Below, piece after piece: positions 9,587 through 16,127 of a stretch of 64,000 nucleotides of DNA. Position 1 is the stretch's first letter; each line of letters opens with the position of its first letter. The translations under genes and the position numbers were made by a program. Source of the stretch: an uncultured Bacilli bacterium (GTDB lineage Bacteria > Bacillota_I > Bacilli_A > RF39 > UBA660); NCBI GenBank assembly GCA_934129945.1, contig CAKOXC010000004.1, positions 7,321 to 71,320 on the forward strand. Reading direction: 5' to 3'. Under the pieces are notes generated by a model, which worked only from the letters and a program-made list of their open reading frames with translations, was not told where the DNA came from and made no database searches.

Positions 9587-9814
9587 ATGAAAGAAGCAAC
9601 AGGAGAATTAAATATGACAGTTGTAACAGTAGTTGCAATAGCAGCAATAGCAGCATTTTTCTATACATTCGTTTGGCCTGGAATTAAAGATAGTATTAAA
9701 AAAAATACTTGCGAAGCACAATGTTCAACAGGTGATAGTAGTTGTGTAAATACTTGTATGAACAAAGATAATACCAATACTAATACTAATACTAATACTA
9801 ATACTCAAGGTTAG
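9587..9814 (+). CDS. Small single-helix pilin-like protein A
   Basis: The protein has 75 residues. It starts MKEATGELNMT, then one hydrophobic helix (about 11-30), then a short extracellular tail with four cysteines (CEAQC...CVNTC) and an (Asn-Thr)6 end. Size, position after a strong promoter and a near-copy directly downstream suggest a major Flp-like pilin, but the classical Flp G-x-x-x-x-E-Y processing site is absent. The short leader ends in Gly6, which might be a peptidase site. The Asn-Thr end is encoded by a hexanucleotide repeat. Confidence 0.6.
   Translation: MKEATGELNMTVVTVVAIAAIAAFFYTFVWPGIKDSIKKNTCEAQCSTGDSSCVNTCMNKDNTNTNTNTNTNTQG
9770..9805 (+). repeat. Hexanucleotide microsatellite in a pilin-like gene
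   Basis: Six in-frame AATAC(C/T) units encode six Asn-Thr dipeptides at the C-terminus of the small pilin-like protein. A unit gain or loss keeps the frame, so the tail could vary in length between strains. Confidence 0.85.
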
Positions 9815-9861
9815 GAAATAATTTTTATTAATCATTAGAAAAATAGTAAGAAGGTAATATA

Positions 9862-10098
9862 ATGAAAGAGGCAACAGGAGAACTTAATATGACATTAGTT
9901 ATTGTAATAGCAGTAGGAATCCTTGCTGCCTTTTTCTATACTGTTATATGGCCTTTAATAGGTGATAATTTTGATAGAAATGCTAATTGTAGTAAAGCTA
10001 TCTGTAAATGTGAAGGTACTTGTAAACAAGATGGGATTGCACAATGTTATATAAAAGGTAAAAAAAATAATGTTTTTGAGTGTCCTTGGAAAGGTTAA
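9862..10098 (+). CDS. Small single-helix pilin-like protein B
   Basis: This 78-residue paralogue of the preceding gene has the same start MKEATGELNMT, a near-identical helix with the 'AAFFYT' and 'WP' elements, and a different cysteine-rich tail (CSKAICKCEGTCK...CY...CPW). The variable tail after a conserved helix is what would be expected of two pilin types assembled by the same machine. AGAAGGT precedes the start. Confidence 0.6.
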   Translation: MKEATGELNMTLVIVIAVGILAAFFYTVIWPLIGDNFDRNANCSKAICKCEGTCKQDGIAQCYIKGKKNNVFECPWKG

Positions 10099-10114
10099 TA
10101 GATAAGGTGATGTA

Positions 10115-10630
10115 ATGAGAGAAGCAATAGGTGGAACTTGGTTATTTAATTTAGTTATTTTCTTTGTATTGCTATTTGCTGGTTATATGTGTTTATCTAT
10201 TAACTATTCAAAAGCATTTGGTGTTAAGGATAAAATAATAAATGAACTCGAAAGAAATGGTGGAGTTAAAGTATTTACAAACAGTAATTATACAGATATA
10301 GCTTTAACAAATATTTCTAATTATATGAAAAAAGTTGGCTATAGAACCAAAGGAAGTTGTAAAGGATACAGTTATGGTTGTACTTTGGACGGAAAATGTA
10401 CTAGTGTTAATTCTAGTAATACTACAAAATATGCTTTTTGTTTATCTGAAGTAAAAGCAAATGATGCATATTCTTATGCAGTAAATGGGACTCCTGGAGA
10501 ATTTATTTATGTAAGTTATTATAAGGTAAAAGTTTTTTATCAATTGGATTTACCTATTATAAGAACAGCATTTGATTTCAATATAAAAGGAGATACAAAA
10601 ATACTTTATAAAACAGCAAATAAACATTAA
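10115..10630 (+). CDS. TadE-like minor pilin candidate 1
   Basis: The protein has 171 residues. It starts MREAIGGTWLF, followed by a membrane helix (about 9-28), then 'INYSKAFGVKDKIINELER', a TadE-like post-helix segment, and an extracellular domain with four cysteines. The MREAIG leader parallels the MKEATG leader of the two small proteins upstream. It is the first of two adjacent paralogues. A minor pilin or pseudopilin role is inferred from topology and context. Confidence 0.55.
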   Translation: MREAIGGTWLFNLVIFFVLLFAGYMCLSINYSKAFGVKDKIINELERNGGVKVFTNSNYTDIALTNISNYMKKVGYRTKGSCKGYSYGCTLDGKCTSVNSSNTTKYAFCLSEVKANDAYSYAVNGTPGEFIYVSYYKVKVFYQLDLPIIRTAFDFNIKGDTKILYKTANKH

Positions 10631-10644
10631 TAGAAGGTGGTTAA

Positions 10645-11175
10645 ATGAGAGAAGCAATAGGTGGAACGTGGCTTACACAACTTGTAATAATTATTATGTT
10701 TGTATTTGTAGCATTTTTAGCACTTTCTATGAATTATTCAAAAGCTTTTAGAGTTAAAAATGAATTGCTAAGTATTATTGAGAAAAAAGAAGGTATTTCT
10801 CAAACAAATAATGTAAATGGTAGTATATTTTTGATTAATAATTATTTGAAAAATAATGGTTATAGTACAGTTGGAAAGTGTGAAAAAGGAAGCTATGGAT
10901 TTAATATAAATAGTGTACACGCAACATTAATTAATGATGGAAATAAAAATAAAAAGTTTAATTATTGTATTTCAAAAACTAAAAGTATTGCATCTAATTT
11001 CCCAAATAGAGCATATTATAAAGTTAAAATATTTTTTAAATTTAATCTACCAGTAGTTGGAGATATTTATACTTTTAAAGTTGATGGTGAAACAAAAGAT
11101 GTTAATTATCCTAAAGATGGAAAATGTGGAAAAAATGATTCAATACAATGTGTAAAATCAAATATTGATACATAG
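10645..11175 (+). CDS. TadE-like minor pilin candidate 2
   Basis: This 176-residue paralogue of the previous gene shares MREAIGGTWL, the helix (about 9-28) and 'MNYSKAFRVKNELLSIIEKK'. The middle parts also align ('YLKNNGYSTVGKCEKGSYG' against 'YMKKVGYRTKGSCKGYSYG'), as do the ends ('YYKVKIFFKFNLPVVG' against 'YYKVKVFYQLDLPIIR'). This is a tandem duplication that has since diverged. AGAAGGTGG lies upstream. Confidence 0.55.
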   Translation: MREAIGGTWLTQLVIIIMFVFVAFLALSMNYSKAFRVKNELLSIIEKKEGISQTNNVNGSIFLINNYLKNNGYSTVGKCEKGSYGFNINSVHATLINDGNKNKKFNYCISKTKSIASNFPNRAYYKVKIFFKFNLPVVGDIYTFKVDGETKDVNYPKDGKCGKNDSIQCVKSNIDT

Positions 11176-11198
11176 AAGAAGAAAAGAGGTAAAAATAT

Positions 11199-12203
11199 AT
11201 GAATGTAATTATTTCAAATAAATATCAATCTTTGTTAGCAAATTTAGATATTGATGTAATTAAAAGTATAAATGGAGAATTTGATGTTGAGGAAATTGTA
11301 TCTAATTTTACTAATTTTTTCTTTAATAAAATGATTATAGATGTCACAGCTATAAAAAATTATCAAGATATTAATACTTTTCAACAATTATCTGTAGGGC
11401 TTGACATGAATAAAATTATTTTACTACTTGATGATTCAGAAATTGTTAATTCCCCAATGTTTTTGTCACAATTAGTTTCAATGGGAATTTATAATTTTAC
11501 AAGAAATATCGATGCTGTTAAGTTTTTAATAGATAACCCTAATAGTTATAAAGATGTTGCTAGTTATCACCAATTAAGTAATATTCCTGTATCAACTCCT
11601 GAGACAGGTGTTTCACAACCTAATTATAATCGCTTAGGTTTACGTGTTATAGGTATTAAAAATGTTACTAACCATGCTGGTTCAACAACTCTTACTTATT
11701 TATTAAAAAAGCATTTGGAAAAATGTTATCAAGTTGTAGCAGTAGAAGTTGATAGCAATGATTTTATGTATTTTAATGATAAAACTTTAAAAACAACTAC
11801 TGCTTTAGACCTTCCATCATTTATTGCTACTAATTCTGGAAATGAAGTTATTTTAGTAGACTTAAATGATAAAGGTCCAATCAGTTCTTGTACTGAAGTT
11901 ATTTATTTAATAGAGCCTGGTTTAATTAAATTAAATAAATTAATAAGAAAAGATCATAAAGCATTTGAAAAATTAAAAGATAAAAAAGTGGTATTAAATC
12001 GTAGTATATTAAATGATAGAGATGTTGCTGATTTTGAATATGAGTCAAAAAGTAGGGTATTTTATAATATGCCTTATCTTGATGATAAGCTTGATAAAAG
12101 TGCTGCTGTTGATGAATTCTTAGTAAAATTAGGATTTAGTCGTCTAGAAAGTGACAACGAAGAGTCAAAAGGTAGTAAATTATTTGGCATATTTAAGTCT
12201 TAA
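11199..12203 (+). CDS. tadZ: TadZ/CpaE-like protein with a degenerate P-loop
   Basis: The protein has 334 residues. Residues 1-115 resemble the receiver-like domain of TadZ/CpaE and residues 147-320 a MinD/ParA-type ATPase fold ('LRVIGIKNV...', then 'NEVILVDLND'). At the deviant Walker A position it reads N-H-A-G-S-T-T (158-164) where active members have K-G-G-x-G-K/A-T, so the signature lysine is missing. TadZ proteins localise the Tad machine to the pole, and some are poor ATPases. This places a Tad hallmark gene in the pilin operon and supports Tad identity for the half upstream of 12203. Confidence 0.7.
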   Translation: MNVIISNKYQSLLANLDIDVIKSINGEFDVEEIVSNFTNFFFNKMIIDVTAIKNYQDINTFQQLSVGLDMNKIILLLDDSEIVNSPMFLSQLVSMGIYNFTRNIDAVKFLIDNPNSYKDVASYHQLSNIPVSTPETGVSQPNYNRLGLRVIGIKNVTNHAGSTTLTYLLKKHLEKCYQVVAVEVDSNDFMYFNDKTLKTTTALDLPSFIATNSGNEVILVDLNDKGPISSCTEVIYLIEPGLIKLNKLIRKDHKAFEKLKDKKVVLNRSILNDRDVADFEYESKSRVFYNMPYLDDKLDKSAAVDEFLVKLGFSRLESDNEESKGSKLFGIFKS

Positions 12204-12206
12204 TAC

Positions 12207-12235
12207 TTGACATAACTTTTTTACTATAATAAAAT
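12207..12235 (+). promoter_or_regulatory. Promoter for the first VirB2-like gene
   Basis: TTGACA (12207-12212) and TAAAAT (12230-12235) are separated by 17 bases. The -35 is a perfect consensus. A TATAAT also lies at 12225 but would give a 12-base spacer, so I prefer TAAAAT. Confidence 0.65.
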
Positions 12236-12263
12236 TAATACATAGAGAGAAGAGGTATAGGTT

Positions 12264-12647
12264 ATGAATAATTTATTTTTAATAGCAGGTATTGGTACTG
12301 GAACTTTACAAAATGGTTTTTGTTCTGCTTCTGCTGATATTTGGCAAGTAGTTGGATATGTATTATTAATATTTAAAATTGTTATTCCAGTAATATTAAT
12401 TATTATGGGAATGATTGATTTAGGAAAAGCTGTTGTTGCTGGTAAAGATGATGAAATAAAAAAATATACAAAGTCATTAGCAATCAGAGGAGTTTCAGCA
12501 GTATTAATATTCTTTGTTCCTACTATTATCGGATTAATAATGGGTTTAGTTGGTAATTTTACAACTAGTGGAGCAGAGGCAGATTTTAAAGTTTGTAGAA
12601 CTTGTATTACTAGTCCTAGTAAATGTGCAGTTACTAATCAAGATTAA
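12264..12647 (+). CDS. VirB2/TrbC-like T4SS pilin candidate 1
   Basis: The protein has 127 residues with two long hydrophobic helices (about 30-53 and 75-98), separated by a charged loop with 'GKDDEIKKYTKSLAIRG'. This is the two-helix hairpin topology of VirB2/TrbC-type pilins. Both ends should be outside, and both carry cysteines (NGFCSAS before helix 1; CRTC...C after helix 2). Three more copies of this module follow at 12714, 14628 and 15759. It has its own promoter and terminator, which would allow high expression like a major pilin. Confidence 0.65.
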   Translation: MNNLFLIAGIGTGTLQNGFCSASADIWQVVGYVLLIFKIVIPVILIIMGMIDLGKAVVAGKDDEIKKYTKSLAIRGVSAVLIFFVPTIIGLIMGLVGNFTTSGAEADFKVCRTCITSPSKCAVTNQD

Positions 12648-12670
12648 AAGCATTTTATTGCTTTTTTTTT
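12647..12670 (+). terminator. Terminator after the first VirB2-like gene
   Basis: AAAGCA and TGCTTT form a 6-bp stem (loop TTTTAT), followed by a run of T. The right arm contributes to the -35 of the next promoter. Confidence 0.75.
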
Positions 12671-12686
12671 ATTCATTTGTTATACT
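12658..12686 (+). promoter_or_regulatory. Promoter overlapping the upstream terminator
   Basis: TTGCTT (12658-12663) and TATACT (12681-12686) are 17 bases apart. The -35 lies inside the 3' arm of the terminator hairpin. The same arrangement recurs at 13336-13376. Confidence 0.6.
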
Positions 12687-12713
12687 TAAATAGTATTAAA
12701 GTGAGGTTAAAAT

Positions 12714-13343
12714 ATGAAAAAAATTAAAATTGTAATTATGATATTAGCAGTTGTATCTACATTAAGTTTTACAAATGTTTATGCAGTTTCTAAAAATAGT
12801 AAAACTTATAAAAATTGTATCGCTAAATGTGACAAATTTAAAAATAAAAATGGTAAGGTAAAGAAAAATCAAAAGCAAGCATATAATGCGTGTATGTCTC
12901 CATGTAATGCCAAACTTGATAAAACTGAAGCAAATAAAAATGTTGAAAATTTAAATAAGAACAAAAATAATAGTAACAAAACTTCTACAACAACTAACCT
13001 AGATTTTTGTGCTTCAACAGCTTCAATATGGCAAATAGTAGGTTGGGTATTTTTAATAGTTAAAATAATTATTCCAGTATTATTAATTATTTTTGGAGTA
13101 AAAGATTTTGCGCAAGCTGTAGTATCTTCAAAAGATGATGATATAAAGAAAGCTGCTAAAGCACTTATGACACGAGGTATAGCGGCTGTTGCTATTTTCT
13201 TTGTACCAACTATTGTGAGTTTAATAATGGGATTAATTGTAGATTTTACAAGTAGTGGTGCAAAAGCAGATTTTGATATTTGTCAATCATGTATGTTAAA
13301 GCCATCAGCTTGTGATATAAGTAAAGATGTTGGAAAGCAATAA
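12714..13343 (+). CDS. VirB2/TrbC-like pilin candidate 2 with signal peptide
   Basis: The protein has 209 residues. A signal peptide (about 1-24, NVYAVS) is followed by a Lys/Asn-rich segment with CIAKC and CMSPC (about 25-95) and then the VirB2-like module: 'DFCASTASIWQIVGWVFLI', helix 1 about 110-130, loop 'SSKDDDIKKAAKALMTRG', helix 2 about 158-180, and a CQSC...C tail. The module is very close to that of the 12264 gene. The extra secreted segment distinguishes it and may form an exposed pilus surface. Confidence 0.65.
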   Translation: MKKIKIVIMILAVVSTLSFTNVYAVSKNSKTYKNCIAKCDKFKNKNGKVKKNQKQAYNACMSPCNAKLDKTEANKNVENLNKNKNNSNKTSTTTNLDFCASTASIWQIVGWVFLIVKIIIPVLLIIFGVKDFAQAVVSSKDDDIKKAAKALMTRGIAAVAIFFVPTIVSLIMGLIVDFTSSGAKADFDICQSCMLKPSACDISKDVGKQ

Positions 13344-13362
13344 AATATTGCTTCTTTTTTTT
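13336..13362 (+). terminator. Terminator after the second VirB2-like gene
   Basis: AAGCAAT and ATTGCTT form a perfect 7-bp stem around AAAAT, followed by a T-rich tract. The stem overlaps the stop codon on its left and the next -35 on its right. Confidence 0.8.
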
Positions 13363-13376
13363 GTTTTTGGTATACT
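13348..13376 (+). promoter_or_regulatory. Second promoter built into a terminator
   Basis: TTGCTT (13348-13353) and TATACT (13371-13376) have a 17-base spacer. These are the same -35, spacing and -10 as at 12658-12686, again with the -35 in the 3' arm of the terminator stem. Confidence 0.6.
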
Positions 13377-13402
13377 TAAAATACAAGAGAATAGGTGATA
13401 AA

Positions 13403-14527
13403 ATGAGTGAATTTTTAGATAATTTAAGAAATATGGATGATGAAAGTAAAAAGAAGATTAAACTATTAGGAATAGGTTTAATTGGTTTTATTATGTTAAT
13501 AATAATAATTGCAATAATTGTTGCAATTATTAATCGAAAAACGTCTTATGAGGATATGGAAATTATCATGAGTAAAGCTGCTTATTCTTATTATCAAGAT
13601 AATTTAGGAAAATTACCTACTGAGTCTTCAAAGACTTCAGTTGTTGATGAGACAACTTTAGTTAATGGTAAATACATGAAAAGTATTAAAAAATATACAA
13701 AAGATGAAACTTGTAAGGGACGTGTTGAAGTAACATATAATAATGGTGATTTTGATTATCAAACATATCTTACATGTAATTCATTTACTACTATTTTATT
13801 AAAAGATCAAATAAAAAAAGATAATTTATTAGTAACTAGTGGTGCAGGATTATATGATGAAAATGGCATTTTAAGATTTAGAGGTGAAAAGTTAAACAAT
13901 TATCTTAAAGTAAAAAATACTATTTATAGAATAATAAAGATAGATAATGAAGATAAAATTTATATTATTCCTGAAAATATGGATGATAATGATGAAAAAG
14001 TTTTTGTTTATTGGGATGATAGATATAATTCTGAGGAACAAATAAATTGTGGTATAAATGATTATTCTCTAAGTAGAATTAAAGATTCATTAGATGTTAT
14101 ATATAATAGTTTAGATAAAGAATTAAAAGCAAAAACAACGAATTTTACTGCATGTGTTGCTAATAGATCAGAAAATGACATAATAAATACAGGAGATATT
14201 GAATGTAGTAAAAAAATAGAAAATTCAACAATAAGTTTATTGCCTATTTATGAATATATTAGAGCCAGTATAGCTCCAGCATGTCAAACCACATCTTCAA
14301 AAGAGTGTAAAAATTATAATTATATGTATACAGATTCATATATGTGGTGGAGTGGAACAGGAGATTCAACAAATACTGATAAAATTTATTCGGTAAATTA
14401 TTCTGGTGAAATTGATAAAGATAGAGGAAATTCTAGAAAAGTTGCTAGATATGTTGTAGCTTTAAAAGGAAATACTTTATTAAAAGAAGGTAATGGTACT
14501 AAAAAAAGTCCATATCAAATTAGATAA
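13403..14527 (+). CDS. Membrane-anchored surface protein with DUF6273-like C-terminus
   Basis: The start is placed at 13403, with AGGTGA at 13393-13398. An upstream in-frame codon at 13361 would lie before the promoter -10 and is rejected. The protein has 374 residues: a short cytoplasmic N-terminus, one helix (about 22-45) and a large extracellular part. The end ('YMWWSGTGDS', 'VVALKGNTLLKEGNG', then 'KKSPYQIR') resembles the repeat-like end of DUF6273-type surface proteins, a family common in gut Firmicutes. It lies between VirB2-like genes, so it may be a pilus-linked surface component. Confidence 0.55.
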   Translation: MSEFLDNLRNMDDESKKKIKLLGIGLIGFIMLIIIIAIIVAIINRKTSYEDMEIIMSKAAYSYYQDNLGKLPTESSKTSVVDETTLVNGKYMKSIKKYTKDETCKGRVEVTYNNGDFDYQTYLTCNSFTTILLKDQIKKDNLLVTSGAGLYDENGILRFRGEKLNNYLKVKNTIYRIIKIDNEDKIYIIPENMDDNDEKVFVYWDDRYNSEEQINCGINDYSLSRIKDSLDVIYNSLDKELKAKTTNFTACVANRSENDIINTGDIECSKKIENSTISLLPIYEYIRASIAPACQTTSSKECKNYNYMYTDSYMWWSGTGDSTNTDKIYSVNYSGEIDKDRGNSRKVARYVVALKGNTLLKEGNGTKKSPYQIR

Positions 14528-14550
14528 AATTTAATGTTTTATCTTTTTTT
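14523..14550 (+). terminator. Terminator after the 13403 gene
   Basis: GATAAAA and TTTTATC form a 7-bp stem with a 7-base loop, followed by seven T. It overlaps the stop codon. Confidence 0.8.
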
Positions 14551-14572
14551 GCATTTTTAAGAAAAATATTTA

Positions 14573-14601
14573 TTTTAATAGACAAAGTATTATGATATAA
14601 T
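14573..14601 (+). promoter_or_regulatory. Promoter for the virB2-virB6-virB4 operon
   Basis: There is a perfect TATAAT at 14596-14601 with a weak TTTTAA -35 at 14573-14578 (17-base spacer). It lies just after the terminator and 26 bases before the chosen start at 14628. Confidence 0.5.
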
Positions 14602-14627
14602 GAATGTATATGAATAGAGGTTTTAAT

Positions 14628-15749
14628 ATGGATAAAAAATGCTTGAAATATATTTTTAATAGCTTAATTATATTTATTTTATTTGGAATTATTAATGTTG
14701 AAGCTTCTGTAGAATGCAGTTACAATTATTCTTATAATAGAAATGATATGATTATAAAAATAAATTCTGATGGAGCAAAGGTAACCGCTAATAATACTTC
14801 AATTGATATTGCTTATGGTAAAGTAGAACAATTATCTTTAGCTGATGGTTCAATAGTAAATATTAAAGTTGATAATTCTTTAAAAAATAAATTTGCTAGT
14901 TTTACAAATTGTTTTGACAGTATTGGATTTGTTGAAACGCTTGAAACAGGTAATTTAACAATTAAAGATAGTTGTACTGGTTATGCTGGGGATGCTTCTA
15001 AATGTTCAAATTTGCAAGGAACTGGTACAACAACTGGAAATACTACTCAAACAACAAGTACAAAAACTACTATCAATTTTACTACAACTGATAATGTAAG
15101 TGGAGTTTTAGGAGTAAATGAAAATGGTAAGTATTATTTAAAAATAAATAATGATAACAATACAATAACATATGATCCTACTGCTGAGTTTGCATTTAAT
15201 TATGGTAATAAAAGCTATAGAATTGATCCTGATACAAAAGATAATATTTTTAAATCAAGTTCAAGTTCAGTTAAACTTTATGCCTTAGATTCTGGAACGG
15301 GTGGAAATAACTGGCTACTTTCTTTAAATTCAAGTAAAGATGGTTATACAACTCCTGCTGATGTTAGTGGAAGACAAGATTACAAAGTTAATGTAAAGAA
15401 AAATAAAAATAAACTTGATTCAGCTGACTTCAAAGGAATTTGTTCTGAAGACAGTGTACGTAAAGTTTTTCAAATTATGGGTTATGTGCTTTTAATTGCT
15501 AAAATAGCTGTTCCAATTTGTTTAATTATATTTGGGGTAGTGACACTTGTTAAAGTTGTAATATCTGGAGAACAAGAAGCATTAAGGAAGGCTGTAAAGA
15601 ATTTAGGAATAAAAGCTTTAGCAGCTGTTATAATATTTATACTTCCTACAATAATTTACTATATAACAAATTTAGTTAGTGGAAATAGTAGTGATACAAA
15701 AGTTTATGGATATTGCAAAACATGTTTATTTGAACCTAAAAAATGCTAG
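14628..15749 (+). CDS. VirB2-like module fused to a secreted N-terminal region
   Basis: The start is set at 14628 because AGAGG precedes it and the upstream ATG at 14604 lies at the expected transcription start. The protein has 373 residues: signal peptide (about 1-27), a beta-rich Thr/Asn/Ser-rich extracellular region of about 240 residues (about 28-270), then a two-helix VirB2-like module ('GICSEDSVRKVFQIMGYVLL', helix 1 about 285-305, helix 2 about 325-350) ending CKTC...C. It looks like a pilin module carrying a surface domain, perhaps a minor or tip subunit. It starts the operon containing virB6 and virB4. Confidence 0.6.
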   Translation: MDKKCLKYIFNSLIIFILFGIINVEASVECSYNYSYNRNDMIIKINSDGAKVTANNTSIDIAYGKVEQLSLADGSIVNIKVDNSLKNKFASFTNCFDSIGFVETLETGNLTIKDSCTGYAGDASKCSNLQGTGTTTGNTTQTTSTKTTINFTTTDNVSGVLGVNENGKYYLKINNDNNTITYDPTAEFAFNYGNKSYRIDPDTKDNIFKSSSSSVKLYALDSGTGGNNWLLSLNSSKDGYTTPADVSGRQDYKVNVKKNKNKLDSADFKGICSEDSVRKVFQIMGYVLLIAKIAVPICLIIFGVVTLVKVVISGEQEALRKAVKNLGIKALAAVIIFILPTIIYYITNLVSGNSSDTKVYGYCKTCLFEPKKC

Positions 15750-15758
15750 GAGGTTTTT

Positions 15759-16100
15759 ATGAAAAAAATAAAAAATATTTTATTAATAACAATTTGTTTA
15801 TTTCCATTAAATGTCTTTGCTGGAAGTAATGATTGTGTAGAAATTTTTGGAAAGAATTCTCAAACTCTTGAATATTTACAAGATATATATTCTTTTTTAA
15901 AGTTTCTAGTACCAATAATACTTTTAGCTATGAGTGTTAAAGATTTTGTCTTAGCAATTGCTAAAGAGCAAGCTGATGATGTAAAAAAAGCAACTAATAC
16001 TTTATTTAAAAGAATTATTATTGCAGTATTAATTTTAATTATACCAACAATTTTGAATTTCTTCTTAAAGTTGATTGGATATAGTACTTGTACTTTATAA
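15759..16100 (+). CDS. VirB2/TrbC-like pilin candidate 4
   Basis: The protein has 113 residues: signal peptide (about 1-21, NVFAGS), a short DCVEIFG segment, then two helices (about 47-65 and 84-105) separated by a charged loop with 'KEQADDVKKATNTLFKR'. It ends in CTL, so it keeps only part of the C-terminal cysteine motif of its paralogues. Its AGGAGG site overlaps the stop of the preceding gene. It lies directly before virB6, the usual place of a VirB2-type subunit. Confidence 0.65.
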   Translation: MKKIKNILLITICLFPLNVFAGSNDCVEIFGKNSQTLEYLQDIYSFLKFLVPIILLAMSVKDFVLAIAKEQADDVKKATNTLFKRIIIAVLILIIPTILNFFLKLIGYSTCTL

Positions 16101-16127
16101 ATATAAATAAAAAAGGAGGTAATTATT

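Noticed and set aside
13361..13402. Earlier start for the 13403 gene
   Set aside because: It lies upstream of the TATACT -10 and has no ribosome site; AGGTGA fits the start at 13403.
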